Shown in pieces: positions 20,609-30,319 of a stretch of DNA of 64,000 nucleotides. The position numbers and the translations under genes are program-made. The DNA lies in NCBI GenBank assembly GCA_023375675.1, contig JALQBC010000001.1:62001-126000 (forward strand), in the 5' to 3' direction. Each line of letters opens with the position of its first letter. Position 1 is the first letter of the stretch. Source of the DNA: Cytospora piceicola (taxonomy: Eukaryota; Ascomycota; Sordariomycetes; Diaporthales; Cytosporaceae). The notes beneath the pieces are model-generated. The model worked only from the letters and a program-made list of their open reading frames with translations, had not been told where the DNA came from and made no database searches.

Positions 20609-22289
20609 ATGAAGCCCTCCACCATCCACCTGCCAGACGGCCAGACATACACCGTCCAGCCCGTCTTCGGAGGTCTCTTCTTCAAGAGCCGCGAGCTCAA
20701 TAAGAATCACCCCTCCCCCTTTCCGATCGGATGGACAGTCGTCATGAACACCGAAGACGACCATACCAGGATCGCCAACAACAATAACAACAATCGTCGT
20801 GATGAGGAGTATACGGATGCCGATCGTACAGCCGACTCCGATCAAGACCAAGATCCATATGCAGAGCCCCTGCGCAGAGTCTGCACACACTCCTTCATCA
20901 GTCCGACCCTCCACAATGACACTATATACATCTCTTCCATCTCCAACCCTTCATCTGCCCACTTTAAGCCTGCTGCCTCACCAACCCGTCAGATTGCCAT
21001 GATGCTGTGGGTCACACTGTACTGGTACTTCCATCAGCCATCTCCATCGAAGCTCCTCCCAGACACCGAGGCCTCGAGATGCACTGCACCTGAGGGAAGG
21101 CCTCGTGGGGACTGGCGCATCAACATCAAGAGGGATGGTGTGCTGAGAGGACGGAATCTGATTCCCAAGCTGGAGCGCATGGGTCTGATTGCCAGCCTGG
21201 ACTCCGCAGTAGGATCGTCCATGGATGACGGCGGCGAGGAGTGGGCCAACATGTTCGTCTCACAGAAGATGTTCTGGCAGATCCCTGGTCGACTCTTCCT
21301 CTTCACCTTGCAGCCCGCCCAGAAAGGCACAGGCTCCCGCCCGGTATCACCGGCCTCCTCGAGGCCCGGTAGTCCAGTCCAGAATCATCAGCCCCAGGAT
21401 CAGCCCCCGCAGTCTCCAAACCTCCACCACCTCCACGCTGACCTCCCTGGTGCACCACCCCCACAGACTATGGCATCAGCCCCTAGCTTCCCTATCAGTC
21501 CGTTCTACTCATCTTCTCACCTACCGACGTACTATCCCCCCAGCCCCCTGCAGTATACTTTCTCCAACAACACCCGCCATCCTGTCCGGCCCAAGCCGCC
21601 CAGAATGGGTGAGGTCTTCTACACGCGGTTCATCCCCAGCGTCGGGAAGTACCTATCCTTCCGCGTCGCCTCGTCCTCCCCAAACCCCATACCATATCTT
21701 GGTCCCGTATCCAACACTCCTCCCGAAAACCAGCACCTTACAGCACTGTGCGACATCATGCTGGTGCAAATGTGGCTATCAAATCCGCGTGTCGCTAAGT
21801 TCTGGGGAGGATACGTCCCCAACTTCCTGACCAACGTGCTGGCCAGTCGACATTCTTTCCCCGCCATTGGCATGTGGGATGGTGTGCCATTTGGGTACTT
21901 TGAGCTTTACTGGGTCAAGGAGGACGTGCTGGGCCGCTATGCTGATGCAAGTGACTGGGACCGTGGACTCCACGTTTTCATCGGTGAGGAGTGGGCTAGG
22001 GGGTGCGTTCAGACTTGGCTGAGTTCCTTGGTTCACTGGATGCTCTGTGCCGACAACAGGACCATGAGTGTTTGCATAGAGCCGAGAGTTGACAACCAGA
22101 GGTAAGTCGTCGTGATACTTGGGTGCGATCCTATATTGTTTCCGAATTTGAGACTGACATACTATTGACAGGTTTATACAACATCTTCAAGCAGGTGGAT
22201 TCGTCAAGGAAAAGGAAATCACTTTTCCACACAAACAATCCTGGTTCGGCCGCCTACGAAGAGAGAACTGGGATGGGCCATCGATGTGA
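20609..22289 (+). CDS. Siderophore-type N5-hydroxyornithine acyltransferase (SidF/SidL family)
   Basis: Exons 20609-22101 and 22172-22289 encode 536 residues. The 70-bp intron has donor GTAAGT and acceptor CAG, phase 2. The N-terminal part (HLPDGQTYTVQPVFGG, then ALWVTLYWYFHQP-like and GDWRINIKRDGVLRGRNL) and the C-terminal GNAT-like part (FYTRFIPSVGKYLSFRVAS, HSFPAIGMWDGVPFGYFELYWVKED, VFIGEEWARG, GFVKEKEITFPHKQSWF) match fungal acyltransferases that acylate hydroxyornithine in fusarinine/triacetylfusarinine or ferricrocin synthesis. I cannot tell SidF from SidL by eye. Two low-complexity inserts stand out: an Asn/Asp-rich loop near residues 50-75 and a Pro/Ser/Gln-rich stretch near 233-330. 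No other siderophore gene is in the window. Confidence 0.88.
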
Positions 22290-22785
22290 TGTATGCGACA
22301 CAAGACGAGAACAGTCGACTTCATCTGATGGGGAAACCAGGGAAAGCGGATACATGTCAGGGAAAATACCACTATATTTCAAATACAGATGCTATGAATA
22401 CCGCTTATCTCCACCAGGACTATCTGATACGTTTGTCCTGGTCGCATCCCGCCGAAGCTGCTTCCCAGGCCTGTTCGTGCAACCAGTTGACGCGTCTGCC
22501 ACATCGGCATGCACTTAGCCACAGGGCTGAATGGCCTTCCCCCGAGTACATATTGGTGCCCGATGTCTATGAACCTATGGATCATTTGATCCTAACCAAT
22601 CATCACGGCTGTAGGAAAATCTGATTCTGTTACATATGTAATTTTCTTTTCCTCCTCTCTTTTCTCTTCCCTCCTCTCTTTTCTCTTCCCTCCTCTTTTT
22701 CCCTTTGTATATTGACACATTAGGACTTTCGCCTTTTTCTCTTCTCTTCCATTACTCGCCTGCGTCTCTACGCCTTATATTCGCC
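22290..22785. other. Intergenic region
   Basis: 3' flank of the acyltransferase gene and promoter of the membrane-protein gene. Overlapping frames at 22286-22624 run across the acyltransferase stop and have no family features. Confidence 0.55.
22651..22700 (+). repeat. 19-bp pyrimidine tandem repeat in the promoter
   Basis: The unit cctcctctcttttctcttc repeats at 22651 and 22670, with a third partial copy from 22689. It is a long CT tract about 90 bp before the ATG at 22786, as in many fungal promoters. Confidence 0.85.
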
Positions 22786-23628
22786 ATGCGCCTATACACC
22801 TCACTGGCCATATGCACACTCTCAGTCAATTGGACCCTCGTTCTCCTCGCATCCCTAGCCATAGTCTCTATTTGCTTGCACAAACGAAAACGACTCGGCG
22901 CCGATGACATTCTTATCTCATCATCGTTCGTTATTGGAGTCGCCCTGGTCGGCATGCAAACATGGGCAATTGTGGACGAGGGCCAAGGATATCATCAGCA
23001 AGACGTCTCAGAGTCTCAACTAGCAAAGGCCGCCAAGTCGCTTCTTGTCGGCGAAGCCCTGTGGTCTTTGGTGACTGGTTTGCTTCGCGTTGCAGCGGGT
23101 CTCTTGGTTTACAGAATATTCGGCCTATCTCCGAAGCTTCGGTTGGCTGCTGTCACGATTATGGCCAGCAGCGCTGCACTGGCTCTAGCATCAATCGTTC
23201 AGGTATTCCTGATCTGCAAACCTTTCGCTGCACAGTGGGACCCCCGCCTCTTGGGAACTTGCGGTGATCAGGTATTATCTTTCATGATCCTAGAGTGTAC
23301 TGGGCTCGGCCTTGATATAGTCATATTCGCGTTGCCGGTATTACCACTTGCGAGGCTTAATACGTCGATCAGTTTCATAGTAACGACAATTGTGATATTG
23401 GATGTGGGAGCCATGTGAGTTCACTTAATCTGGTACACTTCAATCAAATACTAACATTGAGAAAGTGTTCTCGTTGTCACGGGCCTACGAATGGGCGCGC
23501 TGCGTGACGCCGTGTCGCCCGACTTCTCCTACTCCCAGAGCTATTTGTCTCTGCTATCTGCCGCGGGCTCCATGACCGGTATTATTTGTTGCGCAGCACC
23601 GGCACTGCGCGCTTTGGTGGGAGGGTAG
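22786..23628 (+). CDS. Rhodopsin-like fungal integral membrane protein
   Basis: Exons 22786-23414 and 23466-23628 encode 263 residues. The 51-bp intron has donor GTGAGT, branch actaac and acceptor AAG, phase 2. It contains six or so hydrophobic spans. Signature stretches of the fungal 'rhodopsin domain' family (related to PTH11-type receptors) are visible: RKRLGADDILI after the first span, YRIFGLSPKLRLAA, VQVFLICKPFAAQWDP, and LDIVIFALPVLPLARL with a polar break. The protein is shorter than the usual 350-400 residues: it ends soon after the last predicted span (LSAAGSMTGIICCAAPALRALVGG) and lacks the long cytoplasmic tail. An upstream non-ATG extension exists but lacks a start codon. The ligand and function of this family are largely unknown. 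Confidence 0.83.
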
Positions 23629-24255
23629 TAGAACGCAACGGACGAATACCCCAGTCCTACGTGCCTGAGGGCGAGGAGCCTTGGACTGGACACCCTCAAG
23701 GTCCTCGGGAAGCTGCCACGATATGAGGTGGTCGCTTTTGCACAGAAACAGTGGTTCTATTTTTCCGTCACAGAAGTTCTAGGAAACTTCGGGGATATAG
23801 GCAACACATTTGGGTCACGCCAATGATGGCAGATTCGGATACAGCCTTGACTCCGTTGCGAGTTAATTCCGGAGTTGGAGGCGGGATCTTGCCTAATAGC
23901 CAGTATCACATAGCAGAGGCATGTGCTGCGGAAGAAGAAAGCATTCTGAGATGATGGCTCTAGGAAACCGGTACTACAATATGGGCGGCAAATATGTACC
24001 TAGGTGACTATTGCCTCTGGTTCTCTGGTTCACAAGCGCGGCCCCCCCCCCCTCGCCCTTCTTCTCTGGATATCTCGATAAACCAATGTATGCGACTGTT
24101 GCCCTTATTACCTACTGGCCTGTGTCTAGCTAGGTATACCTCGTGAAGCCTGCTCCCGGTCCCAAAATACATATATAGCCACCAGGTCTGGCGATAAGAT
24201 GCGTCCGCTGTGACCCATGTGCAATATCCCTTCCAGCACAACGCCAACACCGGTT
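23629..24255. other. Intergenic region
   Basis: No gene recognised; includes a C-run at about 24042-24052. Confidence 0.55.
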
Positions 24256-25575
24256 TTACTCCACCAATTCGTACGCATACCATCCTTCCCGCCCACTGAG
24301 CCTCCTCTGCGAGCTCTGGGGTCCCTTATGGAAGGTCTCGCCAGTCAAGTCCTCACCCACGGACTTGTACGACTGTCTCTGTCTTGGTTGCCGTTTCCTT
24401 CCTTCCAGGAGCCGCCTACCGTCGTCGAGAAGCCTGTTGCTGGTCTTGAGTAACTGGGACATGTCGATCTTGTGGAGCTTGCGCTTGTTTTTGTCATCTG
24501 CGATAATCGGTTCTTCATCGAATCCGAGTATGGTTCCAAGGGAGACCGTGCTACCGTCGATGTCGGTCTGTGATCCCGTGCTATTCTGAGAACTGTCACC
24601 TGGCGCGAACAATGGGGATATCCTCCGGGAGAGCAAATTGGGCTCTGTCTCTGATGGCGGATGATTCGGTTTGGTTGTGTATGGATTTTGTAGACTTTGA
24701 AAGTGTGTATCGGCGAGGACATCATCAGGGCTGTCTCTCATACACCACTCCTCTAACATTTGGGATGTCGCTTGATGCATGTTGTTGGAGCAGCTGTGAA
24801 CAGTAACCTGGCTGACGTGAATCACCTTTTCTAAGTGCTGCTCCCCACCGATGAACTCGGTTGGTCCGCTGAGGCGCTTCTCGTTGCTGAATTTACCTAG
24901 CTGCGGATTCGCGGAAATCTCGTGGATGGGCGGGCAGTCGAACATGTTGATTCCGTCTGGCGTAGTGATGCCCGTCCCGCTATTGGTATCAGTCCCAGAA
25001 TTCAAAGCCGTCAGCTGGTCAGCGCGCATGTGTTTGCTAACAAAGAGGTGCACAGCACTGAGCGAGACCAGAGGCCTAATCCTTCCGGCCGAAACGATCT
25101 GGTTCGAGATTCAAGCGGTTGTGGTCTGGAAACATAAGTGAAGTTTTGCTCTTGTCACACTGCTACTCCTGCTGTTTTGTAATTGGCCTTGCATCTTCTC
25201 CTTGGAGATATCGAGGCCTTCCAGGCCGGGTAATGTGTTCTTAGCTTCTGAGTATGCACTCAAGTGCTATGCTTCGCGTCGGCTGAAACAATACCGCTCG
25301 AGATGATTTTCCTGGCCGAGAGCTATGTATAGGAACGTAATAGTGGCCTGATCTTGAATGAGACGATTAAGTTGGTCTGCAAGGTATCCCAGGTCGGAAA
25401 TGGTAATTGGCGAGGTGGTGTGGTTTCGTGTGTTTTTGAATCGTAGTGCGGTTGGCTGTGGTGGATGTCGAAGCAAAGGTGGGTGAGTATTGCTGTGTAC
25501 ACGAGCGAACTGTAAGCCAGGCTGGTGCTTTAATGATATCAGCTCCTTCTCGCAGTTTTCTAATGTCGAGTTCAT
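24256..25575 (-). pseudogene. Hypothetical gene interrupted by two in-frame stop codons
   Basis: One reading frame runs from 25575 to 24256 on the minus strand (440 codons) and looks coding throughout. It is broken by TAG at 25269-25267 and TGA at 25113-25111. Coherent text continues across the stops: ENCEKELISLKHQPG and ISDLGYLADQLNRL before the first, LPGLEGLDISKEKMQGQLQ between them, and IVSAGRIRPLVSLSAVHLF after the second. The C-terminal part is polar with RLLDDGRRLLEGRKRQ. I tested GT-AG pairs around each stop. I found no good consensus intron with a length divisible by three; only a poor GTGACA donor could remove the TGA. It resembles N-terminal regions of fungal NLR-like or P-loop regulator proteins only vaguely, so I give no function. 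Confidence 0.5.
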
Positions 25576-26450
25576 AGGCTTGGTGGGCTAGTTTGCAATT
25601 TTCGAGACAGTGTTATCGTCGTGAATGATGTAGAAGACAAGAGGGTGTGCAGAGAGGGAAGATGGAACATGTTAGTATCGTGTCGAATACTATTTTGGCT
25701 TACTTTTTATCTAATTATTACTTGGTAGGTACCTTTACCTTTTTCGGTCAGACTATCGAAGTGTCATCATGGTGAGTTAAGGGAGGCAACCCCCTACCTA
25801 GGTTGAGCAAGCACATCCATATTATGGTCGTTCGGGAAGTGCTTTCCTTTACAGGTACATTTTTCGGGCGTTCATAGTGCAAGAACCAGTTAGATTTTCC
25901 TGATCACCTAGTACTTCCATTATCTGCTCTTCATAGCTGGGAAATAGACTTCGAAAGGCGAGGTAAACAACATTGAAGAGCTTCTACAGGTAGGTGGTAT
26001 CCCTGAACATTTGAAGTCACCGACGTAGCAACCTGTGTGGGCACTGGATTCGGTATAGACCATATGTACCAAATTAATCTCACTTGCTTGGAACTATCGA
26101 TTATCTCATTGTAACGTAGGTTGCCTATCTCTTTGATCTCTTTTAGCAGGCTTGCTCTAGCCTCCTCGTTAGCCGAGAAGCCTTCTTCACTAACGTCGTC
26201 TAGCCTCAAAAGCCCCGGTTGCCTGTATATGGCCGGCGCCTATCCTCCGATTCATTCCTCCATCCAGTCGTTAGTCGAGTTTTATTGGTGGAGGTAAAAC
26301 TGATTTATTGTACATGGACCATCTTGAAGCCACAACCAAGACGATTTGTATATGACGACCTTTGAAGGCCCAACAATTCCGGAATCCGCAGTTATGGCGC
26401 ACAATTGACTTCCGTAGGAATAAATCTCCTTATTTAAAAGGGAGATTCGA
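25576..26450. other. Intergenic region with a coding-like fragment
   Basis: On the minus strand, 26209 to about 26090 reads like an exon (RLDDVSEEGFSANEEARASL, then LLKEIKEIGNLRYNEII) and is followed by a GTGAGA donor-like site. It has no start codon context or partner exon that I can join, and its frame differs from the broken gene downstream. It may be a relic of the same locus. Confidence 0.35.
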
Positions 26451-27970
26451 TCACTCCTCCTTGCCCTGGCCAGAGGACCCTTTAAAGTTTGTCAAGCCCG
26501 GGCCACCAACGATCCAACGTCCAGGAGCTCGAGCTGCAGCGGCAGCTCGTTCCTGGGCTTCCTTAAAGAGGGCAGTATTCGAAGCAGTGGCGCTCCCCCG
26601 AAGAGCAGGCTGCGAGACGTGAAATCCAATAGAGTGGGCTGGAGCCATAGTGCTTCTCAGCCCATAAGACAGATCCCATGAGCTGTTCCAGGAGGCAGAG
26701 GCTGGGATCGGTGGTTGGCTCATGCGCAGTTCGGCTGAGCTATCTCTGTTGTTATGGTTGAAAAGGTGTTGGGTTCTTTGGTGTTCGAGCCTGGTGACCT
26801 CGTCGTTGTTCAGATCCTCGTCAGGGTTGCGGAGACCGTGAAGGCGTTGGTAGTCCACTAAGCCCATGAACATGCCACCAGAGGTGAGTTCGACGCCAAG
26901 GTTTGGTTGGGCATTGGCTTTTGTGATTGCTTCGACCTGGGATGACATACGAGTCGGTGGAGGCTGCGGTTTCTTCTCTATATTCGAGGTAATATTGGTG
27001 GCATTGGTAGGGTTCTGACGGTGGATGTAAATGTTGGTAGGCTGCAGGAGGAAATCATCCACGCGGTCGCCGCCCCTGATCTCAGTGACTGCCTCGCTTC
27101 CCTCGCTCGATGGTGTGTCGTCCTTGTTCTTGCCACTGATATACTGACCCTGAACACCAAGCTTCGACGCGCTCTTCGGGTGGATTGGCACCGTGGGGCT
27201 GCGCGGCACGAATGGGATGCGCTGGTCCATCAGCACCCTCGGTCTGCCCTTCAGCATGTTCATGGAGGAAATTTCACTGCCGTACTGGCCGCTCGTGACC
27301 CTCCCCGCAGGACCATCCTTATCCTTCGGCTCAAGCACGCCATCAACACGGCCCAGCTCGTCCTCCAACATCCGCAGATCCTCCTCCGCGCAGACAACCA
27401 CCTCGCAGAGCGCGTTGCCCGCCATGCGCAACACGCGGTTGTTGCTGGTTGCCCAGTCCTGCCGCTGCTTGAGTGACAGCTCGTTGAACTCGTCGAGTTC
27501 ATTGCGGATGGTGGCGATGCGCCGGATTATGGCATTCTTTTTCTCCTCCGTGGGGTCCTTGACGCGGTCGACAAGGGTGGTGGCGTAAACCTGGATCTGC
27601 TCGTCGCGGGCGGTCGAGGGGAAGGATTCGTGATCGTTGAAGTGCTTGTAGAGGTATTCGAGGCGGTCGCGGTCGTATTGCGCGCGCTTGAAGGGGTTTA
27701 CTAGGATAGAATAGGCGACGTTGATCTGGTCATGTCTGTTAGAACGCCGATCATCTGAGTGAGGGAATGTAGGAATAGGTGAAAGGGACTCACCACGTTG
27801 CTGGGGACTTCTGGGTGCAGCTTTCGCGCGATTGCTTCGTATGCACGACGGATTCCAACCTCATCCACGCTGGGAGACACGTCCAATAGACCGTAGAGGT
27901 CGTCAACTGTTGCACGCTGACGAGCCATGGCAGTCTTCAAAGTATTGTATGGCATACGATTGGTCTCCAT
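26451..27970 (-). CDS. J-domain-like protein with HPE instead of HPD
   Basis: Exons 27970-27794 and 27725-26451 (minus strand) encode 483 residues. The 68-bp intron has donor GTGAGT and acceptor CAG, phase 0. The ATG at 27970 is the longest choice; ATGs at 27955 and 27928 are in frame, and 27928 has a good context. The N terminus is a J-domain (DDLYGLLDVSPSVDEVGIRR, AYEAIARKLHPE, then after the intron INVAYSILVNPFKRAQYDRD), placed as in class C DnaJ-like proteins. The Hsp70-activating motif reads HPE, not HPD. A charged helical region follows (KKNAIIRRIATIRNELDEF, AGNALCEVVVCAEEDLRML), then a long low-complexity tail. It may therefore be a J-like protein that does not stimulate Hsp70. The cellular role is unknown. 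Confidence 0.82.
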
Positions 27971-29492
27971 GTCCGTTTGAGGCAATAAGAGGTAGAGGGG
28001 AATTGAAGCTGGTGTGTGCTGAATCCGTGCTTGCAGGATGAACGGGGAAGGCTTGTTGATCTATGACCAAAGGAGCGGATGAAAGCACGCGAAATTGAAA
28101 CGGTTGCATCTGATGCAAATTGGAGTAAAGTGACTTTCTGTGGGCGATGGTTTCAATGACCTGGAAGAAAACTCCTTGATCAAGTATGGATGGGGGGTAC
28201 TCTCAAGCTTGAGTGTGATGAAACCTTCTGTGTATTACAGCACCAGGACTCCTAATCCTCGCGTCAGGCCCAGGAAACAACATTCTCTGATGAGGAGTAA
28301 TTTCTTGGGTGGACAGAGGCTATGACGCCCATTCGGCGGAGTACTTTGCCCATTCCAATTCATGGAGAGTAAACTTCATCCTCATTCCCCTTGCCTCCAT
28401 CAGGCCCAGTCCGACAAGTGGAATGTCAGGTTTTAGGACCTGCTTCGACTAGGACAAGCCCCTAAGAACTAGCAAACTGAACATGAGGTTTGATCCTGTG
28501 ATCGAGCCAATTGTCTTCCCGAACGTTGAGGCGATCCCAAAGGTTGCAAGCATGCCTCTCGAATATTACCTCGGGAGATCAACGACGGAGCTGGGAGCTA
28601 GTCGCAGAGCCAGTCGCGCCAGCGTAGCTTCTGACTCCATCCTAAGCTACCTACTTAGGTATCTCTCTGACTGACCCACACAGGCATACTGACCAATATG
28701 CTGTACCTGCCCACTCCTCGCGGGGGTGCCTCGGAGGCTCCTTCACTCATGTCCACACATCGATACACATGCCGTAGCTGCGCAAGTCTTGCAGAACGCT
28801 TCATAAGGTAAACGAAGGAACGTACTTAATAACCGGTTTTATCCTCCACAATTTCACCTAATTTCGAATGGTAGGAATATTTGTGGACAACAAATGCTAT
28901 GACCGAAAAACGGAGGACGTTGGAGAGTGCCCGAGCTTTAACCGACGTAGGGGCAGACCCTAACCCTTCTTGGAGCTTTTCTCCTGTCCAGGACCCCCCC
29001 CCCAATATCGGGACTAAACTTGGCCCAATGACATGGACGGGTTGCAAAGGACCTCGGAGCTGAGCACAGTCGACTACGAAGCTTAACAAGGTCTGTAACA
29101 TGTCGATAAACCGAATTCTTCGACATATGTTGGCTCGAGCATCCACGGATTGACGAAAGCTGAGGTGGTTTGAACAAACACACGAGACACGAGGGATATA
29201 AGTCTACTTCATTTTTTAATCCGAGCAGTCAGTCCCACGTGCAGGCCATTGCTCCTCTTGTTCTTCTGGTCACCTTTTCCTACGGTCTTTACCTGTGGTG
29301 CTCAAATCACCGTATGGCCGCGAAAAAGGATATCACGTGGGCGACTGACTAATGCACACAGTATATCTGTAACAAATTCCGACAAGCCTATACGGTACGC
29401 CCCACCAACGCCTCACCTCATCATCAACGACAGCTGTACTGCGGGAGCCGCGCCTTACATGATATTAGCCGACAAAGCAACACCACGCCGTT
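27971..29492. other. Intergenic region
   Basis: No gene supported. A 63-codon frame at 28483-28674 (MRFDPVIEPIVFPNVEAIPK) is the only one that looks slightly protein-like. A C-run lies at 28995-29003. Confidence 0.5.
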
Positions 29493-30319
29493 ATGGCTTC
29501 CTTGCCCAACATCTACATGCACCGGAAGGTAGCAGAAACTTCAGCCAAAGGATGCGATCTTTGCTACAAGCCTAGCACTAGCGTTCTTGTAACACCGGAG
29601 AAGCAGGTTAGTGACTCATCAGGCTCATCCATCGTTCTCATCACCAATACATCCCAGGCCTGTCTTGTCCTGCGTGAATGTGCGCTTCCCTGACTGGGAA
29701 ATAGCGCTTTCATTGGTGCTCGCCTGACATTGTTCCCCGTTGATAGGACTTCTTCTATGTCTGCCCAAGCCATCTCAAAGATCGCTGGTTCTGTTCCCCT
29801 ATCGTTGACCAGGCCGCCATTGACGCCAAGAAGAAAAGGGAGATGGAAGAGGAGGTCGAGAGGGTGAGGAAGGAGTATGAGGAGCGGCAGCGTAAGAAGA
29901 AGGAGAAAGAGGAAAGTGCAAAGTCCAAGGGTAAAGACAAGGACAAGGACAAGGAAGAGGAGAAGGGGAAAGATGGTGGGGGGGATAAGAAGGATGATGA
30001 GAAGAAAGCCGACGAGTCCATGGAAGAAAAGGTGAGAGCATTCCATGACCTGCCTCGAAAACGCTTGACCAGAAATTGCTGACCTGCCGTCTTTAGAAAG
30101 AGGAGACGAAGCCAGAGGAAGAGGAGCCTCGTGTCTTTGCCTTGCATAGGTATGGAACTCCTATCCCACCTTGATTACTGGCCAACACACTGACATTGTC
30201 CAAGAACGTTCTATCAGAAGCGACTGGACCATAAACGGCAGGCTGAGATAGCGAAACGCAACCGTGAGAGGCTACAGAACCCCAGCTTCTTCCCTTCCGT
30301 GCCAAAAGGGAACCCTTGA
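29493..30319 (+). CDS. VFA1: AAA-ATPase Vps4-associated protein 1 (Vfa1)
   Basis: Four exons (29493-29606, 29747-30031, 30097-30149, 30205-30319) encode 188 residues, close to yeast Vfa1 (about 200). The introns are 140, 65 and 55 bp with donors GTTAGT, GTGAGA and GTATGG. The N terminus has the family's cysteine signature: GCDLCYKPSTSVLV and FFYVCPSHLKDRWFC, a likely zinc-binding module split by the first intron. The middle is a long Lys/Glu/Asp-rich, probably helical stretch. The C terminus RTFYQKRLDHKRQAEIAKR is the conserved end. In yeast Vfa1 binds the ESCRT ATPase Vps4 on endosomes and modulates it. All boundaries keep frame and rejoin conserved text, so the model is solid. Confidence 0.9.

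Noticed and set aside
25267..25315. An intron removing the TAG stop in the broken minus-strand gene
   Set aside because: The available GT sites (such as GTATTG) paired with nearby AG sites give lengths that break the reading frame.
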